Assembly (NCBI RefSeq): GCF_003952265.1
Contig: NZ_CP034438.1
Coordinates: 1,922,001 to 1,986,000 of the forward strand
Direction of reading: 5' to 3'
Origin: Flaviflexus salsibiostraticola
GTDB taxonomy: Bacteria > Actinomycetota > Actinomycetes > Actinomycetales > Actinomycetaceae
DNA: 64,000 bases
Within the stretch, counting starts at the first letter, position 1, and each line of letters begins with the position of its first letter. Shown piece by piece: positions 34,379 through 42,848 of the stretch. The position numbers and the translations under genes were made by a program. Under the pieces are notes generated by a model. The model did no database searches. It had not been told where the DNA came from and worked only from the letters and a program-made list of their open reading frames with translations.

Positions 34379-35287
34379 TCAGATGTCGCTGAGGAAGTCG
34401 AGCAGTAGGCGGTTGAACTCCTCTGGCTGCTCTTCGGGCACGAAATGGCCGGCGTCCGGCAGGACGACGTGGGTGTAGGGGCCCGTCACATGCCGGCGGG
34501 TCCGCGACCAGGCGCGTGACGGCAGGAGCGGATCAAGGTCCCCGCGCACTGTCATAACCGGCGCCGCGATCGGCCGGGAGATCTTCTCGAGGTGGCGTCT
34601 GCCCGAACGGCGGCGCGGTGTGGACCACGTCCAGCGCATCTGATGCACCTGGGTCTTGGCTGCGTTCGGTAGCTGGAGGGCATCCGCGTAATGCTCGGCT
34701 GCCTCGGTCGCGCCGGTGTTTCCGGGGGCCGAGAACTCGGCGAGGATCTTCTTCAGCATCCCGGGCTTCTGCAGGCCGCTCTCGGCCACGCGCGGAAGGA
34801 ACGACGTGAAGTAGTGGCGCCATGTCCGGAACGTGACGTGGAGGCCGAGACGGTACGTGTCGACCGGGTGGGGTGCAGAGACAGTGACGAGGCCCTTGAT
34901 GAGGCTCGGCTCGAGACTGGCCGCCGACCAGGCGAGGTAGCCCCCCGAGCTCGTGCCGACGAGCACGGCCTCGGAGGCGCCGAGGCTGCGGATGACGCCG
35001 ATGACGTCGCGGGCGAGGGTCGGTGCATCGAAGGTATCGCGGGTGCGGTCGCTCCCGCCCGCCCCGCGCACGTCCATCGCCGCCACGGCGTAACCCGCCT
35101 CCGCGAGGGCCGGGATCTGCTTCCGCCAGGCGTACCAGTACTGGGGGAAGCCATGGAGGAGCACGACGAGCGGGGCGCCCTCCCGCATCGTCCCAGCGGT
35201 TGCGACGTGGAACTGCGCGCCGCTCGCTCGGACGAGGCGATGCTGCCAGGGCCCGGGCAGCGTCACACAAGAATTATCGACAGGCAC
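34379..35287 (-). CDS. Alpha/beta-hydrolase (epoxide hydrolase-like)
   Basis: The 302-residue soluble protein has the oxyanion motif LLHGFPQYWYAWRKQ, AMDVRGAGGSD, the nucleophile elbow GTSSGG (Ser rather than the Asp of true epoxide hydrolases), acid RGDLDPLLP and late histidine DAGHFVPEE. It is therefore a serine esterase or peroxidase-type hydrolase. GTG 35287 has GAGGAGG 4-5 nt upstream. The substrate is unknown. Confidence 0.82.
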   Translation of the reverse strand: MPVDNSCVTLPGPWQHRLVRASGAQFHVATAGTMREGAPLVVLLHGFPQYWYAWRKQIPALAEAGYAVAAMDVRGAGGSDRTRDTFDAPTLARDVIGVIRSLGASEAVLVGTSSGGYLAWSAASLEPSLIKGLVTVSAPHPVDTYRLGLHVTFRTWRHYFTSFLPRVAESGLQKPGMLKKILAEFSAPGNTGATEAAEHYADALQLPNAAKTQVHQMRWTWSTPRRRSGRRHLEKISRPIAAPVMTVRGDLDPLLPSRAWSRTRRHVTGPYTHVVLPDAGHFVPEEQPEEFNRLLLDFLSDI

Positions 35288-35355
35288 AATCCTCCTCAAC
35301 GGACTGCGGGTGCAGGCAGTGGCCCGCACCCGCACTGGAATACCTCGAGGATAAC

Positions 35356-36441
35356 CTAGGCGTCCGATCTCCTCGAAAGGAGCACGTCGCGGCGTCCGAA
35401 CGCTTCGCCGCGCTCGGCCCCGTGGCGGCGTGCATTGTGCGAGACCACCCCGGTCATGAGGAGCAGGAAGCCGTACACCGCGAGCCTGCCCGAGGCGAGG
35501 TCGTTCGTCAGGTGATGCCCGACATTCCCGGTGAAGTCGTTGTAGGCGGCGAAGTTCTGCATCTGCGAACTCTGGAGGACGTCCTGGGCCACCGTCGGTG
35601 CGAAGACGGCGACGAGACCCATGAGTGCGATGATCGCGCCGATGACGATCGGTCCCACGGATGAGAAGCTGGCGACGAACCAGAGCACCGCAAGGCAGAG
35701 GAGTGCACCGAGCAGCTCGAGGACGACGATCCAGTCGACGGTGCCCGTGTTCCAGGCAGAGCCCTCCATGCCGCTCAGGCGAACGCCTGCATCGGCGACG
35801 AGGTACCAGGCGAGCGGCGCGAGCAGCAGCGTCGCGAAGAACACTCCGACGTGCGCCCAGGCCCGGCCCCGGGGCTCCTCGGGAATCGGCTCCTCAAAGG
35901 AGTGACCGAAGCCGCGCTCCGCGGGGAAGGCTGCAGGCCGGTGGGCCTCGGGGGGAGTGGAGGCGAAGGGGCTGTCCTCATCACCCGCAGGCGGGCGGGC
36001 GAAGACCGAGGTCCGCGTCGGATAGGAGCCGGTGCCGGTCGGGGGCGCGACGACGGTCGCATCCGGCCCATCCACCGCGTTTCGCGTCGCGAAAGGCGTC
36101 GTCCGAGTGTCATCGACGTTCGTGGGGCGCTCCGTCGGCCCGTCGGAGCCGAATTCGCGCTCCCAGCGCTCGCGGTCCGTCTCCTCCTTGGGCTCCTCGT
36201 CGAGGAAGTCGGGGCGCCACGAGCGCGTCGATTCAGTCTCGGAGTCGACGTCGAGTCCCGGCGGCTCCTCGTCGTGCGGGCGAGCGGCGGGGGCGTCAGC
36301 CTGCGTGCGATCGTGGTCGTCGACCGGTCGCTCGGCGTCGAAGCCCTCGGCGGGCCGGTCCTGTTCGGGAAGCGGGTCGAGAATATCGTCGTTGCCGTCC
36401 TCGTGATCGGGCCGCGAGTACGGATCGGTGGGTGTCGACAC
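35356..36441 (-). CDS. Hypothetical protein with disordered N-terminus and four membrane helices
   Basis: The 361-residue protein has about 190 N-terminal residues of Asp/Glu/Pro/Arg-rich disordered sequence. Four hydrophobic helices follow (about 203-223, 238-260, 264-286 and 325-342) with an outer loop before the last helix. No family is recognised. GGAGG lies upstream of the ATG. The layout resembles actinobacterial cell-division or envelope scaffold proteins, but that is only a resemblance. It is divergent from the gene at 36529. Confidence 0.55.
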   Translation of the reverse strand: MSTPTDPYSRPDHEDGNDDILDPLPEQDRPAEGFDAERPVDDHDRTQADAPAARPHDEEPPGLDVDSETESTRSWRPDFLDEEPKEETDRERWEREFGSDGPTERPTNVDDTRTTPFATRNAVDGPDATVVAPPTGTGSYPTRTSVFARPPAGDEDSPFASTPPEAHRPAAFPAERGFGHSFEEPIPEEPRGRAWAHVGVFFATLLLAPLAWYLVADAGVRLSGMEGSAWNTGTVDWIVVLELLGALLCLAVLWFVASFSSVGPIVIGAIIALMGLVAVFAPTVAQDVLQSSQMQNFAAYNDFTGNVGHHLTNDLASGRLAVYGFLLLMTGVVSHNARRHGAERGEAFGRRDVLLSRRSDA

Positions 36442-36528
36442 GGTGACCTCCTAGTTGGAATAAGTCGACGCTATAACGAACGGGCTGTGAATTGTGCACC
36501 ACGCGCCCGCCGATCTACCGTTGCTGGC

Positions 36529-37326
36529 ATGGTACCTGGAGATTCGCCGCTGGCCAGAGCGCTGGGAGTGCTCGCTGATCTGCCCGAGGCGACCGCCGGT
36601 GCGGCGCGCGTTGCGCAGGCTGTCCGGTCCGTCCGCTTCTCGACCGGCCTGCGGCGGGGATGGGAGGCGGCGCGCGCGGAGGCGAGCATCCACTGGGTGG
36701 TCTCCGACTGCAGGGCGATGGGCCTCGACGTCGGGGCGAAGGAGCTGCGGGAGCAGATCGCGCGCGATGGAGAGCCGGCCCTCGCCCGTGCTGCGGCGGC
36801 GTGGCGCTGCCACAGCGACGTCACGGCGGACCTGCCTCCGCTCAACACGAAAGACACGGCTCCCGCCCCGCACGCCTCCGTGCGGGCGATGCTGGCGGGA
36901 CTGCATCGCGATGCGTCGTCGGTCGATCCTGTACGCCGCGACCGAGCGGCCATCCTCTCCGCCGAGGACACCGCACGTCAGGAGCTCATCGTCGACATCG
37001 CCGAGGCCCCCGCGCCCGCCCTCATCGTCCTCGCGACACTGCTCGGCCAGTGGCTCATCGATCCGCTGACGGTGCAGGAGGACGCGCTCGTGCGGGGCAG
37101 CTTCCTCCGCTGGCTCGGCACCGTGCGAGGATTCGAGCCGACGGGCACCGCCGTACTGGATCTCGTCGGCGTCGCCGATCGGGTCGACTCCTACGCCGCC
37201 GGGACGCCGGCGGGAATGGCGGAGTGGTTGACCGTAGTCGCGGACATGTATGTCGAGGCGATGAACACCTCGCTCCTCATCTCCCAATCCATTCTGGCCG
37301 GGCGTACTGATCCCAGTCTGGGCTGA
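36529..37326 (+). CDS. Hypothetical helical protein upstream of the Tad cluster
   Basis: This 265-residue soluble protein is all-helical and Ala/Arg-rich, with no membrane segments and no motif I recognise. TACCGT ends 7 nt before the ATG, suggesting a leaderless start. It precedes the CpaE-like gene by 63 bases on the same strand. Many actinobacteria have a conserved unknown gene at this spot before ssd, so a link to the pilus cluster is possible. Confidence 0.6.
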   Translation: MVPGDSPLARALGVLADLPEATAGAARVAQAVRSVRFSTGLRRGWEAARAEASIHWVVSDCRAMGLDVGAKELREQIARDGEPALARAAAAWRCHSDVTADLPPLNTKDTAPAPHASVRAMLAGLHRDASSVDPVRRDRAAILSAEDTARQELIVDIAEAPAPALIVLATLLGQWLIDPLTVQEDALVRGSFLRWLGTVRGFEPTGTAVLDLVGVADRVDSYAAGTPAGMAEWLTVVADMYVEAMNTSLLISQSILAGRTDPSLG

Positions 37327-37389
37327 CTCGGTCCACAGCTGAGATTCAGTCCGGCAGTTCCGGCGCGTCGATGGTTCGACAATCGGGCC

Positions 37390-38406
37390 ATGAACGACAG
37401 AGTCTCCCACCGCCGCGTGCGGACACAGCCGCTCACGACAGTCCTGCTTCGGGCGTCAACCCCCGAGCTCGTGACGGATGTCGAGCGGCTCTCGCACGTC
37501 GCCGGAGTCGACATGACGGCAATCTCGCTCGACGCCGACGCGCCACCCGCCATCCTCACCCTGGCGGAGGAGCCGGGTACCGCCCGCACGGTGCGGGCCA
37601 GCTTCAACGAGCTGTTCCAGCCCGAATTCGCGGGCCAGCACGTGAGCGTGAACCCGCGGACCGAACCTGCGGATCTGCTCGAGCTGTTCGTGGCGGCGGG
37701 TGCGACCCAGCGCGGCCTCATCGTCGGCGTCATCGGCGCCCACGGCGGGGCAGGCGTGACGGTCCTGTCGGTCATGCTCGCCCGCCAGCTCGCCCACGAC
37801 GGCACATCCTCGCTCATCGATATGGATCCGCTGTCGCCCGGCTATGGCATCCTGCTCAGCCTCGACGGCAGCGGCAAGAGATGGGCCGACATCGAGAAGG
37901 AGAGCGGCACCCTGCTGCCCGGCCGCCTCGTCGACTCCCTTCCGCTGTGGAAGGGCGTGCGGGTGCTGACGGGCGACGAGAGGGGTGCGGCTCCCTCGAC
38001 GGGCCGCTCCGGGATTCTCGCAGCCTCCGCGGTCTCGCAGGTCAGCGCCGTGACCATCGTCGACCTGCCGAGGTTCGCCCTGCTGCGTCTCAGCTCGTCA
38101 TCGGAATGGCTGTCGTGGCTCGACCATCTCGTCATCGTCTGCTCGGCCGACATCACATGTCTTGCCGCGGCCGAACGGGTCCTGCCACTGACCCCGCCGA
38201 ACCTCGCCACGACGGTCGTCATCACGGGCGTGAAGAGCATCGGCCAGGCGGATGATGCAGCCCACCAGCTCCACACGGAGGCATGCCCGCTGCGGTTCGA
38301 GCGCACCTTCGACGGGGACATCGCCCACGGGATGACCCCCGGTGACCGGCTCCGATCCGGATCCGCGCGCGACATACGTCGCATCGCAACACGGGTGCTG
38401 TCATGA
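37390..38406 (+). CDS. CpaE/Ssd-like protein of the Tad cluster
   Basis: The 338-residue MinD-superfamily protein starts the pilus operon. The P-loop position reads IGAHGGAGVTVLS instead of the KGGxGKT/S of MinD: both lysines are missing, so ATP hydrolysis is doubtful. Later parts (SLIDMDPLSPGYG, TIVDLPR) keep the fold. In M. tuberculosis Ssd (Rv3660c) occupies this place. A GACAAT hexamer ends 6 nt before the ATG. It overlaps tadA by 4 nt. The likely role is localising the pilus machine. Confidence 0.82.
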   Translation: MNDRVSHRRVRTQPLTTVLLRASTPELVTDVERLSHVAGVDMTAISLDADAPPAILTLAEEPGTARTVRASFNELFQPEFAGQHVSVNPRTEPADLLELFVAAGATQRGLIVGVIGAHGGAGVTVLSVMLARQLAHDGTSSLIDMDPLSPGYGILLSLDGSGKRWADIEKESGTLLPGRLVDSLPLWKGVRVLTGDERGAAPSTGRSGILAASAVSQVSAVTIVDLPRFALLRLSSSSEWLSWLDHLVIVCSADITCLAAAERVLPLTPPNLATTVVITGVKSIGQADDAAHQLHTEACPLRFERTFDGDIAHGMTPGDRLRSGSARDIRRIATRVLS

Positions 38407-39554
38407 GTCGCGCCTCAGATCTCGCGGCCGCCCGGGCCGCGGTGGTCGGCGGCACCCACGTCGGATCCGTTCTCGCCGGAGCTGCGCCCGATGCCATCTC
38501 CATCGCCTCCGTGGCCTCCGTCGGCCAGGGCATCCTCCAGCAGCTGGAGGGAGCAGGACCCGTCCTTCAGCCCCTGCTTGAAGACCCGGCCGTCACCGAT
38601 GTCCTCGTCAACGGCGCCGAGGGGGTCTGGGTCGACCGGGGCGGTGGGCTCGAACTCATCGCGCACGAGGCCGACGAGCTGAGGGACCCCCTCGAGGTCC
38701 GCAGGCTCGCGGTCCGACTCGCGGCGACGTGCGGGCAGCGGCTCGACGATGCGTCGCCGATCGTCGACGGCACCTTCCCCTCGGGCGTCCGGCTGCACGC
38801 GGTGCTGCCGCCGCTGGCGGCGGAGGGCACCCTCATCTCCCTGCGCACGCAGCGCTCGGTCGCGCTCACGCTCGATGACCTCGTGGCATCCGGCACGGCG
38901 ACGGAGTCGATGGCGGCCATCGTCTCCGCGATGATCTCCCGGCGCGCGAACGTCATGATCTCAGGGGCCACAGGCTCCGGAAAGACGACCCTCCTGTCCG
39001 CTCTGCTCGGACTTGTTCCGAGCGCGGAGAGGATCGTCGTCATCGAGGAGTCCGCGGAGCTCCGACCCACCCATCCGCACTGCGTCCACCTTCAGGTGCG
39101 GCACGCGAACGTGCAGGGTGCGGGCGAGGTGTCGATGAGCGACCTCGTTCGGGCGGCCATGCGGATGAGGCCGGACAGGCTCGTCCTCGGCGAGTGTCGC
39201 GGGGCTGAGGTTCGTGACGTTCTCGCAGCACTCAATACGGGTCATGAGGGCGGCTGGGCCACGATCCATGCGAACACCGCGAGCGATGTGCCGGCGAGAC
39301 TGGTCGCGCTCGGGGCGCTCGCGGGGATGTCCGAGCCGACGGTCGCCGCGCAGGCTTCGGCCGCACTCGACGCCGTCATTCACATCAAACGGACGGCCGG
39401 GGGCCGCCGGATTGACCATGTCGCGACGCTGACGCGCGACGGGGCACGCCTCGTGCCGGTCCCAGCCGTCTTCATGAGGGACGGGATGACTGTGCCGGGC
39501 CAGGGATGGGATCGACTCTCCGATCGGCTGGGACTCGCCAGGGACCTGTTGTGA
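38403..39554 (+). CDS. Tad secretion ATPase (TadA/CpaF)
   Basis: The 383-residue hexameric ATPase powers Flp pilus assembly at the inner face of the membrane. Walker A is GATGSGKTT (188-196), Walker B lies near RPDRLVLGECRG, and the GHEGGWATIHANT His-box follows. The N-terminal domain has DPAVTDVLVNG, normal for the family. It overlaps cpaE (ATGA) and tadB by one base, so the four genes form a tightly coupled operon. Confidence 0.93.
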   Translation: MSRASDLAAARAAVVGGTHVGSVLAGAAPDAISIASVASVGQGILQQLEGAGPVLQPLLEDPAVTDVLVNGAEGVWVDRGGGLELIAHEADELRDPLEVRRLAVRLAATCGQRLDDASPIVDGTFPSGVRLHAVLPPLAAEGTLISLRTQRSVALTLDDLVASGTATESMAAIVSAMISRRANVMISGATGSGKTTLLSALLGLVPSAERIVVIEESAELRPTHPHCVHLQVRHANVQGAGEVSMSDLVRAAMRMRPDRLVLGECRGAEVRDVLAALNTGHEGGWATIHANTASDVPARLVALGALAGMSEPTVAAQASAALDAVIHIKRTAGGRRIDHVATLTRDGARLVPVPAVFMRDGMTVPGQGWDRLSDRLGLARDLL

Positions 39555-40273
39555 TGTCGGCGGTGTTGGCCGGCGTCGTGGCCGCCGTCGCAGTCCTTGT
39601 CGTGGGCGGCGGACGGCGCCTGCCGAGGCCGCAGGTGCGGCGACAGAGATCGACGAGGGAGATTCGTCTCCCGCGCCGGCACGATATTGACCTCGGGGTT
39701 CTGGCCACTGACGTCGCGACGCGGCTTCGGGCGGGCCTCGGTGTCGAGCAGGCCTGGCGGGTGTCCCTGCGGCGCGCTGGCCTGCCCGAGCGGTCCCCCG
39801 TGCTCGATGGCGCCGGCTCGCCTCGGGCCCTTGTTGAGCTCGATGCGCGCAGAGGAGCCGCTGATGAGCTGAGAGCCCTCCTCAAGGGGGAGCCGCTCAT
39901 CTCGAGTGTCACCCGCATCGCCCTGCCGTCGCTTCTGGCGGCGACGCGGCTGACCTGGCAGACGGGAGCTCCGATGGCGGATGTCCTGGATGAATGCGCG
40001 GCGGGACTGACCGAGGCGGGCGAAGCTCAGTCCGCTCGCGAAATCGCCCTCCAGGGCCCTAAATCGACCGCTGCCATGCTCGCGTGGCTGCCGCTGCTCG
40101 GCGTAGGTCTCGGCGTCGTCATGGGAGTCGACCCGCTCGGCTTCCTCACGGGCACGGGTGTTGGCAGGGTCTTTCTCGCCGCCGGCCTCATCTTCGAAAT
40201 CGCCGGAATTCTCATCGTGCGTCGGATGGTGTTCTCCGCGCAGATGGAGGGCGCCGTCGGGAGGGCGACATGA
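39554..40273 (+). CDS. Tad inner-membrane platform protein TadB
   Basis: The 239-residue type II secretion system F-domain protein has a helix at 1-18, a cytoplasmic domain, then a helix pair near 173-215 (AMLAWLPLLGVGLGVVMGV, then VFLAAGLIFEIAGILIVRR). It is shorter than proteobacterial TadB, as usual in actinobacteria. It would form the platform on which TadA works. It starts in the tadA stop codon. Confidence 0.85.
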   Translation: MSAVLAGVVAAVAVLVVGGGRRLPRPQVRRQRSTREIRLPRRHDIDLGVLATDVATRLRAGLGVEQAWRVSLRRAGLPERSPVLDGAGSPRALVELDARRGAADELRALLKGEPLISSVTRIALPSLLAATRLTWQTGAPMADVLDECAAGLTEAGEAQSAREIALQGPKSTAAMLAWLPLLGVGLGVVMGVDPLGFLTGTGVGRVFLAAGLIFEIAGILIVRRMVFSAQMEGAVGRAT

Positions 40274-40794
40274 CCGCCCTCGCCATCGCCCTCCTCATCG
40301 CCGCGCTGCTGTGGCCACCACGTCGGCTGCCGCTGCGAGCGGAGGCGCCGGCATTCCTGCCGAAGCCGATCGACGAGGCGATGGTCGTCGACCTCGCTTC
40401 GGCACTCGTCTCGGCAGGCTCGGCGATTCCGACCGCGCTCCAGGCGCTGGGCTCGTCGCTGCCCCCGGGGGACGAGGCGAGCGACGCGCTGCGCGCCAGT
40501 CGCTCCCTGCTCATGGGGGCCTCGTGGGAGGAGGCCTGGGAGGGGAGCTCAGGCCGACTATCGCGCCTGGCCAGCGCGCTCGAACCGGCGTGGGTGGACG
40601 GCGCGCCGCCCGTTGTCATGCTGCACCGGTCCGCCGCCGGCATCCGGGCCCGCCGCCTCAAGGACTCTCAAGAGGCGGCCGCCCGGCTCGGGGTGCGACT
40701 CATGCTCCCGCTCGGACTGTGCTTCCTGCCGGCCTTCTTCCTCATCGGGGTCGCCCCCGTCATCATCTCGATGGGGATGAAGGTCTTCGGTTAG
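40270..40794 (+). CDS. Tad inner-membrane platform protein TadC
   Basis: The 174-residue second F-domain protein has helices at 1-16 and about 147-168 (LMLPLGLCFLPAFFLIGVAP). It overlaps tadB by 4 nt and ends the first half of the pilus operon. Its stop region overlaps the end of the convergent aldo/keto reductase by 4 nt. Confidence 0.82.
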   Translation: MTALAIALLIAALLWPPRRLPLRAEAPAFLPKPIDEAMVVDLASALVSAGSAIPTALQALGSSLPPGDEASDALRASRSLLMGASWEEAWEGSSGRLSRLASALEPAWVDGAPPVVMLHRSAAGIRARRLKDSQEAAARLGVRLMLPLGLCFLPAFFLIGVAPVIISMGMKVFG

Positions 40795-41765
40795 AAGAGG
40801 GCGACCTTTGGCGCGGGCGGGAAGATCTCGTCCAGCTCGTCCATATCCTCCTGCGTCGGCACCCAGGAGGCCGACTCGGCATTCGTCGTCACCTGCTCCG
40901 GGCGGGTAACGCCCGCGATGATCGAGGTGATCGGGTAGGAGGCGAGGAGGAACCCGAAGGTTGCCTCCAACTCGGTGATACCGCGCGCCTTCGCGAACTC
41001 CCGATACCTCTTCAGCTGGTCGAAGTCCGTCGTCTCCATGAGCTGCGGCTTCGTCACCGCGAGTCGCGAACCATCAGGGGCGATGCCGTCTGTGTACTTG
41101 CCGGTGAGCAGGCCGTTGGCGAGCGGGTAGTAGGGCAGGACGCCGAGGCCGAAGTGGGCGGAGGCGGGCAGCACCTCGAGCTCGGCGCGACGATCGAGAA
41201 GATTGAAGTGATTCTGGGAGGCGACGAAGCGCTCCGTCCCAAGCTCGCGTGCCACATGCTCGGCGTGGGCGATCTGCCAGCCCGTCATGTTCGAGTGACC
41301 GATGTAGCGCACCTTGCCGGAGCTGACGAGATCGGTGAGAGCCGACAGCGTCTCCTCAACCGGGGTGAGTGGATCCGGGGTGTGGTAGAGGTACAGGTCG
41401 ATGTAGTCGGTGCCGAGTCGCTTGAGCGAGGCCTCTGCGGCGTTGATGATGTAGCGGCGCGATCCGCGCGCCCCGAAGTCCGGTCCGTTGATGCCCTTGG
41501 CGTCAAGACCGAACTTCGTCGCGATGACCACCTCGTCGCGGTGCCCGCGCAGTGCTCTGCCGACATATTCCTCGGACAGTCCCGGCTGCATGCCATACAT
41601 GTCGGCCGTATCGAAGAGCGTGATGCCGGCATCGAGGGCTGCGTGGATCACTGCCGCCGTGCCCTCATAACCTTCAGTTGCCGAGTTCTTTCGACCGAAG
41701 TTGTTGCCTCCCAGCCCCACAGTGGAGACGGTCAGGCCTGAATTTCCCATACGACGCAATTCCAT
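40791..41765 (-). CDS. Aldo/keto reductase
   Basis: The 324-residue TIM-barrel NADPH oxidoreductase has the catalytic set Asp (FDTADMYG), Tyr in the same motif, Lys (ATKFG) and His (LYLYHTPD), plus GWQIAHAEHVAR. It resembles the YajO/KvbetA-like group acting on small aldehydes and sugars. It lies on the opposite strand between tadC and the pilin genes, splitting the pilus cluster. A TAAAGT hexamer ends 6 nt before the ATG, indicating a leaderless mRNA from its own promoter. Confidence 0.9.
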   Translation of the reverse strand: MELRRMGNSGLTVSTVGLGGNNFGRKNSATEGYEGTAAVIHAALDAGITLFDTADMYGMQPGLSEEYVGRALRGHRDEVVIATKFGLDAKGINGPDFGARGSRRYIINAAEASLKRLGTDYIDLYLYHTPDPLTPVEETLSALTDLVSSGKVRYIGHSNMTGWQIAHAEHVARELGTERFVASQNHFNLLDRRAELEVLPASAHFGLGVLPYYPLANGLLTGKYTDGIAPDGSRLAVTKPQLMETTDFDQLKRYREFAKARGITELEATFGFLLASYPITSIIAGVTRPEQVTTNAESASWVPTQEDMDELDEIFPPAPKVALF

Positions 41766-41907
41766 GCATCCACTTTAGTCGGCGGTCCACAGGAGTGTGA
41801 AGGTAATGGGCCTCCACAGGGGTTCTTCGGCCCCGAGACTGTTCCGTGCCGCGGCGCGACATTAGAGGCGTGCCCAATCGGGCGCACGTCAACGAAAGGA
41901 CAGCACC

Positions 41908-42096
41908 ATGAATCCCACAACTGACCGTGAAGACATCCGCTTCGACGATCCAGAGGCCGGCATGGCGACGGCTGAGTACGCGATCGGCACGGTCGCGGCC
42001 ACGTCATTCGGCGGCCTCCTCATCTGGATCCTCCAGCAGCCGTGGGTCCGGGAGGCGCTCGAGGGCATCTTCAAGGCCATCTTCTCCGGCTTCTAG
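41908..42096 (+). CDS. Flp-type pilin (DUF4244)
   Basis: The 62-residue pre-pilin has a short charged leader, a prepilin peptidase-like site (EAGMATAEYAI, Gly followed by Met and Glu at +5), then one hydrophobic helix (TVAATSFGGLLIWIL). It is the likely main pilus subunit. AAAGGA precedes the ATG. It is the first of three small secreted genes on the plus strand, after the aldo/keto reductase. Confidence 0.85.
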   Translation: MNPTTDREDIRFDDPEAGMATAEYAIGTVAATSFGGLLIWILQQPWVREALEGIFKAIFSGF

Positions 42097-42135
42097 ACCC
42101 CTGCGGCTGGCCGCAGGCTGGCCGCGGAGGCACCG

Positions 42136-42504
42136 ATGAGACAGAGAGAAATGTCAGGAGCAGACGACAGGGAGAGGGGCATGGTGACAGCTGAGCTCGC
42201 CATGACCCTGCCCGTCGTCGTCGCAGTGCTCTTTCTCGTGCTCAGCTTCGGCCTCGCGCTCGTCACGCAGCTTCGCGTTGCCGATGCCGCCCGCGAGGCT
42301 GCACGTGGCTACGCGATGGAGATGGCGGAGGATGATGTTCGGAGCATCGTCGCCGACCGTGCGGGTGCGGAGGCCTCCATCGAGATGGAGTCAAGCGGCG
42401 ACGTCATCACCGTCACCGTCACCGCCCCGGTGGGTGGGCCCTGGAGCCTCCTCGACCTCACGGCGGAGTCGTCGATGACTGCGTTCGCGGAGGGACGGCC
42501 GTGA
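42136..42504 (+). CDS. TadE-family pseudopilin
   Basis: The 122-residue protein has a charged leader, then RGMVTAELAMTLPVVVAVLFL, where the Gly-Met junction and Glu match TadE prepilin-like processing. The extracellular part is about 80 residues. GGAGG precedes the ATG at 42136. It overlaps the next gene by 4 nt. It is probably a minor pilin or assembly factor. Confidence 0.82.
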   Translation: MRQREMSGADDRERGMVTAELAMTLPVVVAVLFLVLSFGLALVTQLRVADAAREAARGYAMEMAEDDVRSIVADRAGAEASIEMESSGDVITVTVTAPVGGPWSLLDLTAESSMTAFAEGRP

Positions 42505-42848
42505 CCGATGACCGGGAGCGTGGCTCAGGCACGGTCCTCTCCGTCTCCCTCATCGCCGTCCTCGCAGGCGTTGTGCTCGTCCTCGGATCTCTCGCCGCGG
42601 GATTCGATGCGAAGCACCTGGCGGACAGTGAGGCAGATTTCGCAGCGCTCGCGGGGGCCAGAACACTCCACGATCCGACAGCCTCCGAAGCTCCCTGCGC
42701 GGCGGCTGAACGGGTCCTGCGCGAGGCCGAGCTCATCGCGTGCACGGTGCGCGGCTCCCGCGTTGTCGTCGAGACGCAGAAGACCGTCACCTTCGGCCTC
42801 CTGGCATCCTGGACGCTGACGGGTCAGGCGGAGGCGGGGCCGAGATGA
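42501..42848 (+). CDS. TadE-like protein of the helicase/secretion neighbourhood
   Basis: The 115-residue protein begins with RGSGTVLSVSLIAVLAGVVLVLG (split by turns), then DAKHLADSEADFAALAGARTL and two cysteines (about 66 and 80) likely bonded outside. This is the small TadE-like protein found next to the DEAH helicase in actinobacteria (Rv3654c group). The GTG start overlaps tadE (GTGA). The 3' end overlaps the end of the convergent helicase gene by 25 bases. Confidence 0.8.
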   Translation: MTDDRERGSGTVLSVSLIAVLAGVVLVLGSLAAGFDAKHLADSEADFAALAGARTLHDPTASEAPCAAAERVLREAELIACTVRGSRVVVETQKTVTFGLLASWTLTGQAEAGPR

